A DNA stretch of 23,365 nucleotides from NCBI GenBank assembly GCA_044339595.1, contig JBIIVF010000023.1, positions 1 through 23,365 on the forward strand. The letters are read 5' to 3'. Below the pieces are notes generated by a model. That model worked only from the letters and a program-made list of their open reading frames with translations, searched no databases and was not told the origin of the DNA. This document shows, piece after piece, positions 7,253-16,046 of this stretch (its first letter is position 1; every line of letters starts with the position of its first letter). The stretch comes from CAZTGZ01 sp044339595. GTDB lineage: Bacteria > Bacteroidota > Bacteroidia > NS11-12g > UBA9320. Made by a program: the position numbers and the translations under genes.

Positions 7253-8659
7253 ATGAAGAAGGTTCGAATGAGAAAGATATTTTTTTTACTTCCCGCCATG
7301 TGCCTTTCGTTTTTAATAACGGCACAATCCGACAAAAAGTTCACGTCGGAGGAATATATCAGTACCTATAAGGATTTTGCAGTGATCGAAATGCATACCT
7401 ATGGCATACCCGCAAGCATTACTTTGGCTCAAGGCATACTGGAGTCGAGCAATGGAAACAGCAAACTGGCCAAAGAGGGGAACAACCATTTTGGCATCAA
7501 ATGCAAAAGCGACTGGACCGGCAAAACCATTTATGTGGATGACGATGCCCCCAACGAATGTTTCAGGGCTTACAATTCTGCCCTTGAATCTTTCAAAGAC
7601 CACAGTGAGTTTCTTAAAAACAACTGGCGATATAATGAACTGTTTAAACTTCAGCAAACCGATTACAAAGGGTGGGCTGAAGGATTGCGCAAGGCAGGTT
7701 ATGCCACCAATCCGAAGTACCACGAAATACTCGTGAATTTAATTGAGCGATACAAATTGCATCAGTACGATTACATTCCAAAGCCCGGAATTCTTGCCAA
7801 AGAACTGGAGATTAAGAACAACGACATCCCGGCTGTATATGTTCAAGAAGGTGAAACCGTAAAAGATATTGCCCAAAAGAATGATTTACCCGAAAATCGG
7901 ATTTATAAATGGAACGATTTACCCAAAGGCGCAGAAATCACAGAAGGAGATATTCTATATCTGAAGCCCAAAAAGCGCAATGGAAGTGCTGAAGTTCATG
8001 TGGTTCAACCAGGACAAGACATGTACGATATCAGTCAGATGTATGGCATCAAACTGAAACACCTGTACAAAAAGAACCGCATGGAACAGGGGATAGAACC
8101 GGCCCCGGGTGAAAAGATTTACATGCAGGAGAAGCGCGACAAAGATGAACCGGTAAAGCCGGCAACAACGGAGATGCCCAATAAACCGCAGGAAGTTAAA
8201 AAACCGGATTTTGTAAATCCCAATACTTCCCCGGTAGCGGTTGAAACACCTGAAGTCGTTGAACGTGCTGCCAATCCGGATTATCATGTGGTGAAAGCCG
8301 GTGATAATATCTATCGGATAGCGGAGCGTTATCATGTGTTGGAAGAAGATTTGATAAAATGGAATCGAATGGAGGTCATGGATCTTCAGCCCGGTCAAAA
8401 AATTTATTTATCGAAAGAGGTGGCCGATCGAAATCCACCTGAGCGGCAACCCACACCGGCCCCGATTCCCGTTCCTGTCAAAAAGCCGGAAACAAAGCCA
8501 ACGCCTGCAAATCAGGTAAAGTATCATGTGGTGAAAGCAGGCGAAACGGTGTACCGCATTTGCACCACGTATGGCATTACATCCGATCAATTGGCCAAAT
8601 GGAACAATCTGAAAGGCAATAACATTTATGAAGGTCAAAAACTTCGGGTGAGCGAATAA
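7253..8659 (+). CDS. Secreted glucosaminidase (GH73-like) with four LysM repeats
   Basis: This 468-residue peptidoglycan hydrolase has a signal peptide ending near ITAQ (22-25), a mannosyl-glycoprotein endo-beta-N-acetylglucosaminidase domain (about 30-170) and four LysM repeats at about 194-238, 247-291, 343-386 and 423-466. The likely catalytic Glu64 lies in AQGILESSNGNS (59-70), followed by NNHFGIKC. Proline-rich linkers separate LysM 2 from 3 and 3 from 4. LysM domains bind peptidoglycan glycan strands; the enzyme probably cuts glycan chains during growth or division. LysM 1 and 2 are divergent, whereas 3 and 4 share the strong YHVVKAG start. The ATG at 7253 is chosen, but Met6 (7268) would also leave a complete signal peptide. 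The gene is divergent from dsbD and 25 bp ahead of the T9SS cargo gene. Confidence 0.92.
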   Translation: MKKVRMRKIFFLLPAMCLSFLITAQSDKKFTSEEYISTYKDFAVIEMHTYGIPASITLAQGILESSNGNSKLAKEGNNHFGIKCKSDWTGKTIYVDDDAPNECFRAYNSALESFKDHSEFLKNNWRYNELFKLQQTDYKGWAEGLRKAGYATNPKYHEILVNLIERYKLHQYDYIPKPGILAKELEIKNNDIPAVYVQEGETVKDIAQKNDLPENRIYKWNDLPKGAEITEGDILYLKPKKRNGSAEVHVVQPGQDMYDISQMYGIKLKHLYKKNRMEQGIEPAPGEKIYMQEKRDKDEPVKPATTEMPNKPQEVKKPDFVNPNTSPVAVETPEVVERAANPDYHVVKAGDNIYRIAERYHVLEEDLIKWNRMEVMDLQPGQKIYLSKEVADRNPPERQPTPAPIPVPVKKPETKPTPANQVKYHVVKAGETVYRICTTYGITSDQLAKWNNLKGNNIYEGQKLRVSE

Positions 8660-8672
8660 TTCCTTTTTTTCG

Positions 8673-8680
8673 TAACTTCG
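8673..8680 (+). promoter_or_regulatory. Candidate -7 promoter element of the beta-helix gene
   Basis: TAACTTCG has one mismatch to TAnnTTTG and ends four bases before the ATG at 8685, after a T-rich stretch. It would give an almost leaderless transcript. The same octamer precedes the P-type ATPase gene. Confidence 0.4.
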
Positions 8681-8684
8681 TTTG

Positions 8685-11093
8685 ATGGCAGGTGCGTTCA
8701 AACGTTGGTTTTTAATTTCGGCTTTTTCTTTGCTTTTCGGATTTTCAGATCTGAGCGCTCAATGCCAACTCGAACTCTTTTCTCAAACTAAATCTATCGG
8801 AATCAATGTAATACTGAATCCAGGTGATCCGGAAATGGATTGCAGTGCAACGGTCACTTTTACCACCACACCGGGCTCAAAACCCATTGAATTTGAAGGA
8901 TTTCCTTTAGCGCGGGTGAAGAATCGTCATAACCGGTTGAGCGGTGCCATTTTTTATGTGCCTTTTTCAGTGGAGGGAAATGCTGAAAAAGTGAAAGTAG
9001 TTTTACGAGATCCCACTACCCCGGCCTTGGATGGAGTCATTTTGGAAGGTAATGCAAAGTTTGCATGGCCTCCCATGGCCAATAATTCCTATCGCGTTTG
9101 GGTCGTTTCGCCGGATGGTAAAGGCAATCAGTTTACCGAGGCCGCGCCCGGAAATCTGAAGGCGGCCCTCGATCAGATTGATTCAAATGCGCGAATTGAA
9201 TTGAATCCAGGCACATACTACCTCAGAAATTATCGATGGATCAACAAGCGGAATGTAGACATGGTTGCAAAGAATGCCATGGCCATAGAAGGAACCATTA
9301 TCAGTGGATTGGATACAGCTCCATTGCAATGGCAGCCCTACGGAAGCACCGGAATTTATTATACCACCAGTTCGGTGAGCAACCCTAATTTGGTGTATTA
9401 TGATAGTATTCGACTTTTTCCTTTCAGAAGCATCGATGAAATGAATCGGAATAAACTGGGCATCGGATTCAATTCATTGGCTCAACCGGTAGAATTTGAT
9501 GCCAATATGGATGGATTTTTTCGCAACCCGAGTACCAATCTCCTGTGCAATAGCAATTGGCAATACCCACGTTTGCTGTATGTTAAATTGAAGGATGGAT
9601 CTAATCCGGCTGATAAAAATATCCGGGTTACGGCCGCGGGATATGCCCTGTCGCTCGAAAACTGCGAAAATGTGCTCATCAGCGGTTTGAAATTTACCGG
9701 ATATGGGGTTTCTCCCACTGCACATGCGCTCGAGTTGAAAGATTGTGAGCGCATATCCTTCAGTCAATGTGTGTTTGCCATGAACGATGTGGGAATTCAA
9801 CTGACCGGAAAGACATCACGCACGTATATCAGAGATTGTGAATTTTTTGATGGAAATTTCAGCTGGAGCGCCTGGAAAATCAAGGCGACCTATGATGATT
9901 ATAATCCTTACAGTTGCATTTTTCCATATTACAGCCGTTTACTTGAGCGGGGTGCCATCAACATCAGTCATGGTTTTAGCGGTCGTGGAATTGACATCGG
10001 GTATTCGAGCTTTCATGATTATGCGCAGGCCGGACATTTATCACCTCCCAGTGGTAACGACGCTTTTGAAAGCAGTTATGAAATTGATTTTCACCACAAT
10101 AAGGTTTTTAGGTGTTTTGAAGATGGTTTTGAAATCGACGGAGATGCCCGAAACATTCGGGTATTTGAAAACGAGTTTCGCGACATCAATGCACCCATAT
10201 CATTGGCTGTTGCCATAGGCGGCCCCACTTATATCTACCGAAATATATTTCATCATTTAAAGTCGGATACCTTCACCACCCATCCAGATTTGGGTTTACA
10301 AGTGACTCCGGGGCATCCTTTTAAAACCAATTATGGAAGTCCGGATACCATGGGAGAAGTCAATTTCATCCATAATACGGTGGATGTTAAAGGACATCAC
10401 AACGGATTAAACTTCTTTTCTCCTTCTAATTGGGGGATTTTTCGAGTATGGAATAACATCATCGTTACGGACAGTGGACATTTGATTCAGATTCGCTCGC
10501 CTTATCGAAGTTTGCCCAATATGAAGGGCAATTTGTTTTATGCCACTTCCGGCGTTTCGCGGTATTTGATAGACACCAATTATAACGATGCACAACAATT
10601 CAGAACCGGAGATTATATGGATTTTGTGGAGATTTTTAGAAGCGTACATCCGCAGTTGCAAACCAAAGACATCATGGTATATGGAGATCCGAAGTTTGAA
10701 GGAGGGAACAATGATCCAGTTTTTTCATATCGTTTGCGTTCCGGGAGTCCGGGATTGGGTTGGCCGGGGATTCCGGGATTTTCCGGCACCTGGTATGACG
10801 ACGGAGGGGCAATTGGAGCCATTCCATGGTTTATACCTGAAGGTGTTGGCAAAGAACAACAACGGAATATTTTAATGTATCCCAATCCGAATCATGGCGA
10901 GATCCACTGGAAAAATTCAATAATGGCTGTATCCAAGGTTAAAATTTTCGATCTTAAAGGGCATGAAGTTTATCAGGCTACTTTGGAGCCCGGTGTTTCA
11001 AAACTGGAGCATCCATTGACCAATGGGATTTATGTGGTCCAATGGATTTCGGATGAGGGGATATATAGTGCCAAAATGGTGGTGCTGCGCTGA
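8685..11093 (+). CDS. Secreted parallel beta-helix protein with T9SS C-terminal sorting domain
   Basis: This is an 802-residue secreted protein. I start it at ATG 8685; the TTG just before it (8682) is in frame but unlikely. A signal peptide (about 1-26, ending DLSAQ) leads into a domain without a recognised family. From about 155 to 620 there is a right-handed parallel beta-helix, seen as recurring short strands such as ENVLISGLKF, ERISFSQCVF, RTYIRDCEFF and NIRVFENEFR. This fold occurs in pectate and alginate lyases and other polysaccharide-active proteins. Residues about 731-802 form a type A Por sorting domain: MYPNPNHGEI, a KIFDLKG strand, LTNGIYVVQW and a terminal KMVVLR. The protein should cross the outer membrane by the type IX system and be attached or released at the surface. 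No catalytic triad could be assigned, so substrate and activity are unknown. Confidence 0.88.
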   Translation: MAGAFKRWFLISAFSLLFGFSDLSAQCQLELFSQTKSIGINVILNPGDPEMDCSATVTFTTTPGSKPIEFEGFPLARVKNRHNRLSGAIFYVPFSVEGNAEKVKVVLRDPTTPALDGVILEGNAKFAWPPMANNSYRVWVVSPDGKGNQFTEAAPGNLKAALDQIDSNARIELNPGTYYLRNYRWINKRNVDMVAKNAMAIEGTIISGLDTAPLQWQPYGSTGIYYTTSSVSNPNLVYYDSIRLFPFRSIDEMNRNKLGIGFNSLAQPVEFDANMDGFFRNPSTNLLCNSNWQYPRLLYVKLKDGSNPADKNIRVTAAGYALSLENCENVLISGLKFTGYGVSPTAHALELKDCERISFSQCVFAMNDVGIQLTGKTSRTYIRDCEFFDGNFSWSAWKIKATYDDYNPYSCIFPYYSRLLERGAINISHGFSGRGIDIGYSSFHDYAQAGHLSPPSGNDAFESSYEIDFHHNKVFRCFEDGFEIDGDARNIRVFENEFRDINAPISLAVAIGGPTYIYRNIFHHLKSDTFTTHPDLGLQVTPGHPFKTNYGSPDTMGEVNFIHNTVDVKGHHNGLNFFSPSNWGIFRVWNNIIVTDSGHLIQIRSPYRSLPNMKGNLFYATSGVSRYLIDTNYNDAQQFRTGDYMDFVEIFRSVHPQLQTKDIMVYGDPKFEGGNNDPVFSYRLRSGSPGLGWPGIPGFSGTWYDDGGAIGAIPWFIPEGVGKEQQRNILMYPNPNHGEIHWKNSIMAVSKVKIFDLKGHEVYQATLEPGVSKLEHPLTNGIYVVQWISDEGIYSAKMVVLR

Positions 11094-11100
11094 TTTTTTT

Positions 11101-11172
11101 CGACACCCTTCAAGGGAGGTCAACCCTTCAAGGGTGTCGATCCCTTCAAGGGTGTCGGTCCCTTGAAGGGTT
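11101..11172. repeat. Four tandem 18-bp units with palindromic CCCTTCAAGGG core
   Basis: CCCTTCAAGGG occurs at 11106-11116, 11124-11134 and 11142-11152, and the complementary CCCTTGAAGGG at 11160-11170, with exact 18-bp spacing. Copies 1 and 2 with their GTGTCG flanks pair over 16 bp (one C-C mismatch, 7-base loop, 11101-11139). Copies 3 and 4 pair perfectly over 11 bp with another 7-base loop. The array begins seven bases after the beta-helix stop. A T7 run lies before it rather than after, so it is not a standard intrinsic terminator, but it could stop or protect the mRNA 3' end. Confidence 0.85.
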
Positions 11173-11256
11173 GTAACGGGGCGATATGTTCACATTCATC
11201 ATAGTTTTTTTAAGATTTGAACGATTACTGCGTTATTTTGCGGTTAGCTTATAGCC

Positions 11257-11754
11257 ATGAACAAATCAAAAATTCTCAGTTGCGAACGCATCATTCGATT
11301 TCAGGATTGCGATCCTTTTAACCACCTGAACAATGGCAGATATCTCGATTATTTTATGAATGCCAGGGAAGATCATTTGGTCGCCTATTACGACATCCAT
11401 ATTTACGACATGGCCCGTGAATTGGGCATTAGCTGGGTGGTGGCATCCAACAAAATAGCGTATTTAAGACCGGCCACCTTAATGGAAAAGGTGGTGATTG
11501 AATCTCAAATCATTTCCTTTTCTGATCGGGATACCCTCGTGGAAATGCGCATGTACAATGCCGATAAAACGGAACTAAAAGCAGTTTTGTGGAGCAGTTT
11601 TGTGCATTATCATATGGGTGATCAACGGGTTGAAAAGCACGGACCGGCGTTGATGGAATTATTTGAAGAGGTTTGTGCTCCGGTTGATCAAAAAACGTTT
11701 GACGAACGTCATGCTGCAATGCTTATGTTCAACCGAAAAGTTCAAGCATCATGA
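11257..11754 (+). CDS. Acyl-CoA thioesterase, hotdog fold (YbgC/FadM-like)
   Basis: This 165-residue protein begins with the 4HBT-type signature RFQDCDPFNHLNNGRYLDYF (14-33), in which Asp17 or Asp19 is the likely catalytic acid near the helix start. It continues with a hotdog pattern (KIAYLRPATLMEKVVIES and WSSFVHYH). Members hydrolyse acyl-CoA or related thioesters in the cytoplasm; the acyl chain preferred here cannot be told. The ATG at 11257 is the first in frame, with a TATTTTG box 16 bp upstream that loosely resembles the -7 element. Its stop shares bases with the start of the next gene (ATGA), so the two are coupled. Confidence 0.88.
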   Translation: MNKSKILSCERIIRFQDCDPFNHLNNGRYLDYFMNAREDHLVAYYDIHIYDMARELGISWVVASNKIAYLRPATLMEKVVIESQIISFSDRDTLVEMRMYNADKTELKAVLWSSFVHYHMGDQRVEKHGPALMELFEEVCAPVDQKTFDERHAAMLMFNRKVQAS

Positions 11755-12377
11755 TAAAATGGATTTCAATGTGTTTCTTGTTGGCGGGCATCATCTCATG
11801 CGGAAAAGCACCTCAAGACAAATCCGATATTTTGCCACCCGACGCTTCGGGCAAGATTTACACATCAAAACGGGTCCCGGCCAATATGGTAGATTATATT
11901 TTTACTCAAATGGCGGATACATCGTCTGATTTAAAAAACCTTATGGATAAGGACGAAGAATTAATACGTGACCGTGCCAAATGGGGGGATATGATTTCGG
12001 ATTACAATAAGTATGAAGAAACGTATCTGACTTCGGCCCTTTCTTTGATTCAAGGACATGAATTTTCGGACACGGTATTGCGGAATCAAATTTATGAGGG
12101 GCTCAACAGAATGAAACAAAGACAAATGGGCAGAACTTCCTGGATTTCAGAGAGCAATAACGAAGTGGCAAAGCTGGAAAAATCGAAACAAGATAAATTG
12201 ATTGCGTTAAAAGTACTGCTTACCATGCCGGTGTTAGAGGAATATTTGATTACCCACATGCCGGATTCAATGGTTATTTCAAAACTAAAGACGGACTATC
12301 TCGAACAAACTCGGAAAATTGAAATACGCACTCCGCAGGGAGTGGATACCACTTCGCCGGCCCTTGCTCCTCACTAA
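11751..12377 (+). CDS. Hypothetical lipoprotein
   Basis: This 208-residue protein has a signal peptide ending in lipobox IISC (Cys17). The mature part is charged and mostly helical, with a coiled-coil-like stretch around 115-160 (KQRQMGRTSW followed by KLEKSKQDKLIALK) and a disordered end rich in Thr, Ser and Pro. I do not recognise a family. It overlaps the thioesterase gene by four bases (ATGA) and is followed by a 105-bp gap before the symporter gene. The role is unknown; it is expected to be membrane-anchored in the periplasm. Confidence 0.82.
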   Translation: MIKWISMCFLLAGIISCGKAPQDKSDILPPDASGKIYTSKRVPANMVDYIFTQMADTSSDLKNLMDKDEELIRDRAKWGDMISDYNKYEETYLTSALSLIQGHEFSDTVLRNQIYEGLNRMKQRQMGRTSWISESNNEVAKLEKSKQDKLIALKVLLTMPVLEEYLITHMPDSMVISKLKTDYLEQTRKIEIRTPQGVDTTSPALAPH

Positions 12378-12482
12378 ATTCCAATGAAATGGTCATTGCT
12401 GAGGCCTGAATGTTCAAATACGAAAGATTCATTAAGCAGGGTGGTATTAAAAATATGCTTCATTTGTAGTTGATTTAAACCC

Positions 12483-13952
12483 ATGACGCCAACCTTAATT
12501 CTGTCGGTAATCGGAATTTATTTCCTTTTACTCATTATTCTCTCGTGGTACACGAACAGAAATGCGAATGAACAGTCATTTTATTTAGGCAATCGAAAAT
12601 CCCATTGGTTGCTCATCTCCTTTGGTATGATTGGCACTTCTTTGTCGGGGGTGACTTTTATTTCGGTGCCCGGATTGGTAGGGAATATCGGGCATATCAA
12701 TGGTCAATTCAGTTACTTGCAAGTGGTGATGGGATATTTTTTTGGCTACCTTGTGATTGCGTTGGTACTGCTGCCCATTTACTATCGGCTCAACCTCACT
12801 TCTATCTATGGTTACCTTGAGCAACGCTTCGGTTACTGGAGTTATAAAACCGGTTCGGCGTTCTTCATGTTATCGCGCTTAATCGGTTCCTCTTTTCGCT
12901 TGTTTTTAACGGCCGGCGTATTGCATCACTTTGTTTTTATGCCCATGGGTGTTCCTTTTTGGGTGACCGTTGCCGTTACCATTGCCTTGATTTTTGTTTA
13001 TACCAATAAAGGCGGGATGAAAACGATCATCATCACAGATACCTTCCAAACCACGGTGATGATAGGTGCTTTAATCTTTACAATTGTTTATATGTACAAT
13101 GAATTGGGATTTGGAATTCCAAGGTTGGTAGATGAAGTAAATCGTCAAGAATTAGGTCAGATGTTTTTCTGGGATGACAGTCCGCGAAATTTCTGGAAAC
13201 AGTTTGGAAGTGGATTTCTCATAGCCCTGGTAATGACGGGTCTCGATCAGGATATGATGCAAAAAAACCTGAGCTGCAAGAACATCAAAGAAGCGCAAAA
13301 GAATATTTATACCTTGAGTGTGAGCATGATGCTGGTGACCTCCCTTTTTGTGTTTTTTGGAGCGTTGATGTATGTTTATGCTTATACCAAAGGGATAGAA
13401 ATTCCAGCCAAATCAGATCTTTTATATCCCACCTTGGCAATGCAACATTTTCCTGCCCTGATTGGTATTTTATTTTTAATTGGATTGATTGCCGCAGCCT
13501 ATTCCAGTGCGGATGGCACATTAACGGCGTTGACCACTGCTTTTGTTATGGATTTCCTTGATTTTGGTAAAAAAGGGGAAAATGTTGGCGTCCGCAGATG
13601 GGTTCATGTTGGATTTGCCGCCCTTACCTTTATTTTGATCATCGTATTTGAGATGATCAATGATGATTCTGTGCTTACCAATATCTTCAAAGCTGCCGGG
13701 TTTACTTATGGACCTTTGCTCGGATTGTTTGCCTTTGGCATCGGAACCAAACGCCCCGTGATGGACGCATGGGTGCCATTCATCAGTATTTTTAGCATGT
13801 TGTTTTCGATGCTGCTCAATGCCAAATCAAAAGTGTGGTTTAATGGATATGAGATCGGATTTGAAATTTTATTTTATAATGGGTTGGTCACATTTGTGCT
13901 TTTGTGGCTGAGTTCGTATATAAGAACCTCTGAAAAACACGTTAACGCCTAA
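12483..13952 (+). CDS. Sodium:solute symporter (SSS family)
   Basis: This 489-residue inner-membrane protein has about 13 hydrophobic segments. Family signs are FGMIGTSLSGVTFISVPG at 47-64 in the first helix of the inverted-repeat core, YLEQRFG at 111-117, and SSADGTLTALT at 341-351, where Ser/Thr side chains contribute to the Na+ site in related transporters. Na+-driven uptake of a small organic solute is expected; the relatives include proline, sugar and sialic-acid transporters, and the substrate cannot be read here. A TTCATTTG box at 12459-12466 may be its promoter. Its stop is directly followed by the start of the LOG-family gene with no gap, so they form an operon. Confidence 0.93.
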   Translation: MTPTLILSVIGIYFLLLIILSWYTNRNANEQSFYLGNRKSHWLLISFGMIGTSLSGVTFISVPGLVGNIGHINGQFSYLQVVMGYFFGYLVIALVLLPIYYRLNLTSIYGYLEQRFGYWSYKTGSAFFMLSRLIGSSFRLFLTAGVLHHFVFMPMGVPFWVTVAVTIALIFVYTNKGGMKTIIITDTFQTTVMIGALIFTIVYMYNELGFGIPRLVDEVNRQELGQMFFWDDSPRNFWKQFGSGFLIALVMTGLDQDMMQKNLSCKNIKEAQKNIYTLSVSMMLVTSLFVFFGALMYVYAYTKGIEIPAKSDLLYPTLAMQHFPALIGILFLIGLIAAAYSSADGTLTALTTAFVMDFLDFGKKGENVGVRRWVHVGFAALTFILIIVFEMINDDSVLTNIFKAAGFTYGPLLGLFAFGIGTKRPVMDAWVPFISIFSMLFSMLLNAKSKVWFNGYEIGFEILFYNGLVTFVLLWLSSYIRTSEKHVNA

Positions 13953-14690
13953 ATGGATATGACTGAAAAGGAAAAACAACAACTCTCAGAAAGTGATCGG
14001 ATTCGCAGGGCATTCGACAATAAAGTTTGGCCCGAAATAAAGAGCAGCGATAGCTGGAATATTTTTAAGGTGATGTCAGAATTCGTAGAGGGTTACGACA
14101 CCTTAGCCCGCATTGGTCCCTGTGTTAGTTTATTTGGATCAGCGCGCACACAGCCGGGTCATCCTTACTACGAATTGGCTGAAGAAATTGCTTTTCGTTT
14201 GAGTAAAGGAGGATTTGGGGTTATCACCGGCGGCGGACCCGGAATCATGGAAGCGGCGAATAAGGGCGCATCCAAAGCAGGAGGGAAATCAGTGGGTCTC
14301 AACATCAACTTGCCATTTGAGCAAAGCGCTAATCCTTATATCGACAAAGACAAGATTATCAACTTCAATTTCTTCTTTGTGAGAAAGGTGATGTTCATGA
14401 AATATGCACAAGGATTTGTGGTTTTACCCGGTGGTTTTGGAACTCTGGATGAATTGTTTGAAGCCTTGACCCTCGTTCAGACCCAAAAAACCGCGCGTTT
14501 TCCAATCATATTGGTAGGCACTGCATTTTGGAGCGGCTTGTTAGATTGGATCAATAGCGAAATGCTTTTAAAAGAAAAGAACGTTAGTCCGGAAGATTTA
14601 AACCTCTACAAGGTGGTAGATACGGCCGAAGAAGTGGTCGATGAAATCTTCGATTATTACAGCAAGTATAATATTTCCATCAACTTCTAA
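13953..14690 (+). CDS. LOG-family nucleotide hydrolase (TIGR00730-like)
   Basis: This 245-residue Rossmann-fold protein shows both LOG signatures: GGGPGIMEAANKG at 93-105 and PGGFGTLDE at 159-167, with SLFGSAR at 59-65. Family members such as plant LOG cleave nucleoside 5'-monophosphates (cytokinin ribotides) to base and ribose phosphate; older database entries wrongly call them lysine decarboxylases. In bacteria the natural substrate is often uncertain and may be AMP. The charged N-terminal extension (1-45) fits the longer bacterial subgroup. The start ATG abuts the stop of the symporter; Met3 is an alternative. The next gene starts one base after its stop. Confidence 0.92.
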   Translation: MDMTEKEKQQLSESDRIRRAFDNKVWPEIKSSDSWNIFKVMSEFVEGYDTLARIGPCVSLFGSARTQPGHPYYELAEEIAFRLSKGGFGVITGGGPGIMEAANKGASKAGGKSVGLNINLPFEQSANPYIDKDKIINFNFFFVRKVMFMKYAQGFVVLPGGFGTLDELFEALTLVQTQKTARFPIILVGTAFWSGLLDWINSEMLLKEKNVSPEDLNLYKVVDTAEEVVDEIFDYYSKYNISINF

Positions 14691-14691
14691 T

Positions 14692-15405
14692 ATGCTTGCG
14701 TATCCGCCATCTAAATCATTTGAGTTGAAATGTCAACGCGTTTATGCATTGGTGCTGCTCATGGTTTTGATTCCTTCGACACTCGTTATTGGTTTTATAT
14801 ACTTGTTAACGGGTATCGATTATGTCTTGCCTGATTGGTTGGTGTTAACCCTTAGTTTTGCATTGGTTGGTCTCAGTGTAGTATTCACCTTGCTCGCCAT
14901 CAAAAGATGGGCGAATTTGCCTTGTAAAGTAACCCTAAACGAAGATGGCATCACTATTGAGCTGATGCGTCGTTCACCTTTTTTTCAGCAATGGATATAT
15001 ACCTGCTCATGGCGCGAATTGAAGGCAGTTTCGAGTAACTTTGATACCCAAACCGGGGGGCGTTTTTACAAAATTGGCTTGGGTGACCGAGGCGGTAATA
15101 TCTATTTGAGCCCGGATGAAAAAACAAATACACCCATCCTCGAAACCGAATTCGGAGAGTTATTGATGGAATTTGTGGAAACTGCTGAACATCTTCCGGG
15201 TAACGCAGCAAGCCACATCGATAAAAGGAATTTTTATCAAAGTACTTGGGCGCTTTGGTTCACACGGATCGTGTTGATCTTAAATGTGGTAGTTTGGTTG
15301 GTAGCCTTTATAGTCGAAGATTTTGATCTTTGGCAAGCCGTTCGACTCTCGGTTTTTTCATCCATTTGGCTCACAGCATACTACCTCAATAGGGGAAAGA
15401 ATTAA
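14692..15405 (+). CDS. Small integral membrane protein with PH-like soluble core
   Basis: I do not recognise a named family. I choose the ATG at 14692, two bases after the LOG stop, which gives 237 residues; an in-frame ATG at 14641 would overlap the LOG gene by 50 bp and add an unconvincing leader. Two hydrophobic helices (about 16-40 and 47-70) are followed by a beta-rich cytoplasmic segment (about 76-160) with the order expected of a bacterial PH-like domain, including TLNEDGITI, YTCSWRELKAVSS and RGGNIYLSPDE. Two further helices follow (about 185-207 and 214-235). The layout is 2 TM, soluble, 2 TM. It ends two bases before the convergent redox gene. Confidence 0.8.
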   Translation: MLAYPPSKSFELKCQRVYALVLLMVLIPSTLVIGFIYLLTGIDYVLPDWLVLTLSFALVGLSVVFTLLAIKRWANLPCKVTLNEDGITIELMRRSPFFQQWIYTCSWRELKAVSSNFDTQTGGRFYKIGLGDRGGNIYLSPDEKTNTPILETEFGELLMEFVETAEHLPGNAASHIDKRNFYQSTWALWFTRIVLILNVVVWLVAFIVEDFDLWQAVRLSVFSSIWLTAYYLNRGKN

Positions 15406-15407
15406 AT

Positions 15408-16037
15408 TTACTTCTTCGCAGTTTTTATCGAACATCCAATCGCTTTGGTAACCGAAGGGTCGGGTCCCTGGCCGTTTTGAATGGCTTCAATCGCATTTTC
15501 AACAAACTTGTATTTAACGGCAGAAGCGTCTTCATAATTGTCGTCAATGGCTCCAATGTACTGAACCATCAACGATCCTGACATTTTTTGCAGAATGTAG
15601 ACATGCGGTGTTTTGGTGGCACCGAACTTTGGAAAAACCTCCTGCTTTTCGTCGATCAAATAGGGGAAAGTATATCCTTTTTCTTTGGCGCGTTCCTGCA
15701 TCAACTCATAACTGTCGTCTTTTGCTATTTTCGGATCATTCGGATTGATGGCAATGACCGGAAAGCCAAGTGGCTTGTATTTCTTATCGAGATCTATGAT
15801 GCGTTGCTCATATGCTTTCGCATAAGGACAATGATTGCAGGTAAACACAATGATGAATCCTTTGGCATCCGGATAGTCGGCCATAGAAACCATCTTGCCA
15901 TCGATATTCTTTAAGGAAAAATCTTCTGCGATATCGCCAATGCCATATCCACCTTGGGTTTCACTTACACATCCGGTGTTCACTTGCCAGATAATTCCGG
16001 CCATCAAGAAGATGAAAAGGGTGCTGATTTTTTTCAT
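15408..16037 (-). CDS. Periplasmic thioredoxin-fold protein with CNHC motif
   Basis: This 209-residue protein has a signal peptide; NTGC at Cys23 is a poor lipobox, so it may be a lipoprotein or be cleaved nearby. The AhpC/TSA-like redoxin fold carries FTCNHCPYA with Cys67 and Cys70 at the redox position, then a cis-Pro region (KTPHVYIL, about 142-149) and a conserved C-terminal GCSIK with a third cysteine. I recall this group from Bacteroidota and related phyla as thioredoxin-family or redoxin proteins of unknown substrate. It is nine bases downstream of a second thioredoxin-like gene and is probably cotranscribed, suggesting linked thiol chemistry in the periplasm supplied by DsbD. Confidence 0.88.
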   Translation of the reverse strand: MKKISTLFIFLMAGIIWQVNTGCVSETQGGYGIGDIAEDFSLKNIDGKMVSMADYPDAKGFIIVFTCNHCPYAKAYEQRIIDLDKKYKPLGFPVIAINPNDPKIAKDDSYELMQERAKEKGYTFPYLIDEKQEVFPKFGATKTPHVYILQKMSGSLMVQYIGAIDDNYEDASAVKYKFVENAIEAIQNGQGPDPSVTKAIGCSIKTAKK

Positions 16038-16046
16038 AAGGTTTAT

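Noticed and set aside
7313..7723. Minus-strand ORF opposite the glucosaminidase domain
   Set aside because: It overlaps a well-supported gene on the opposite strand and has no recognisable motifs; it is a shadow frame.
11101..11172. Intrinsic terminator of the beta-helix gene
   Set aside because: The T7 run precedes the hairpins in the direction of transcription and no U-run follows them, so it was kept as a repeat rather than a standard terminator.
14641..14691. Upstream start of the small membrane protein gene
   Set aside because: It would overlap the LOG gene by 50 bp and adds a segment unlike a normal N-terminus; ATG 14692 is better placed.
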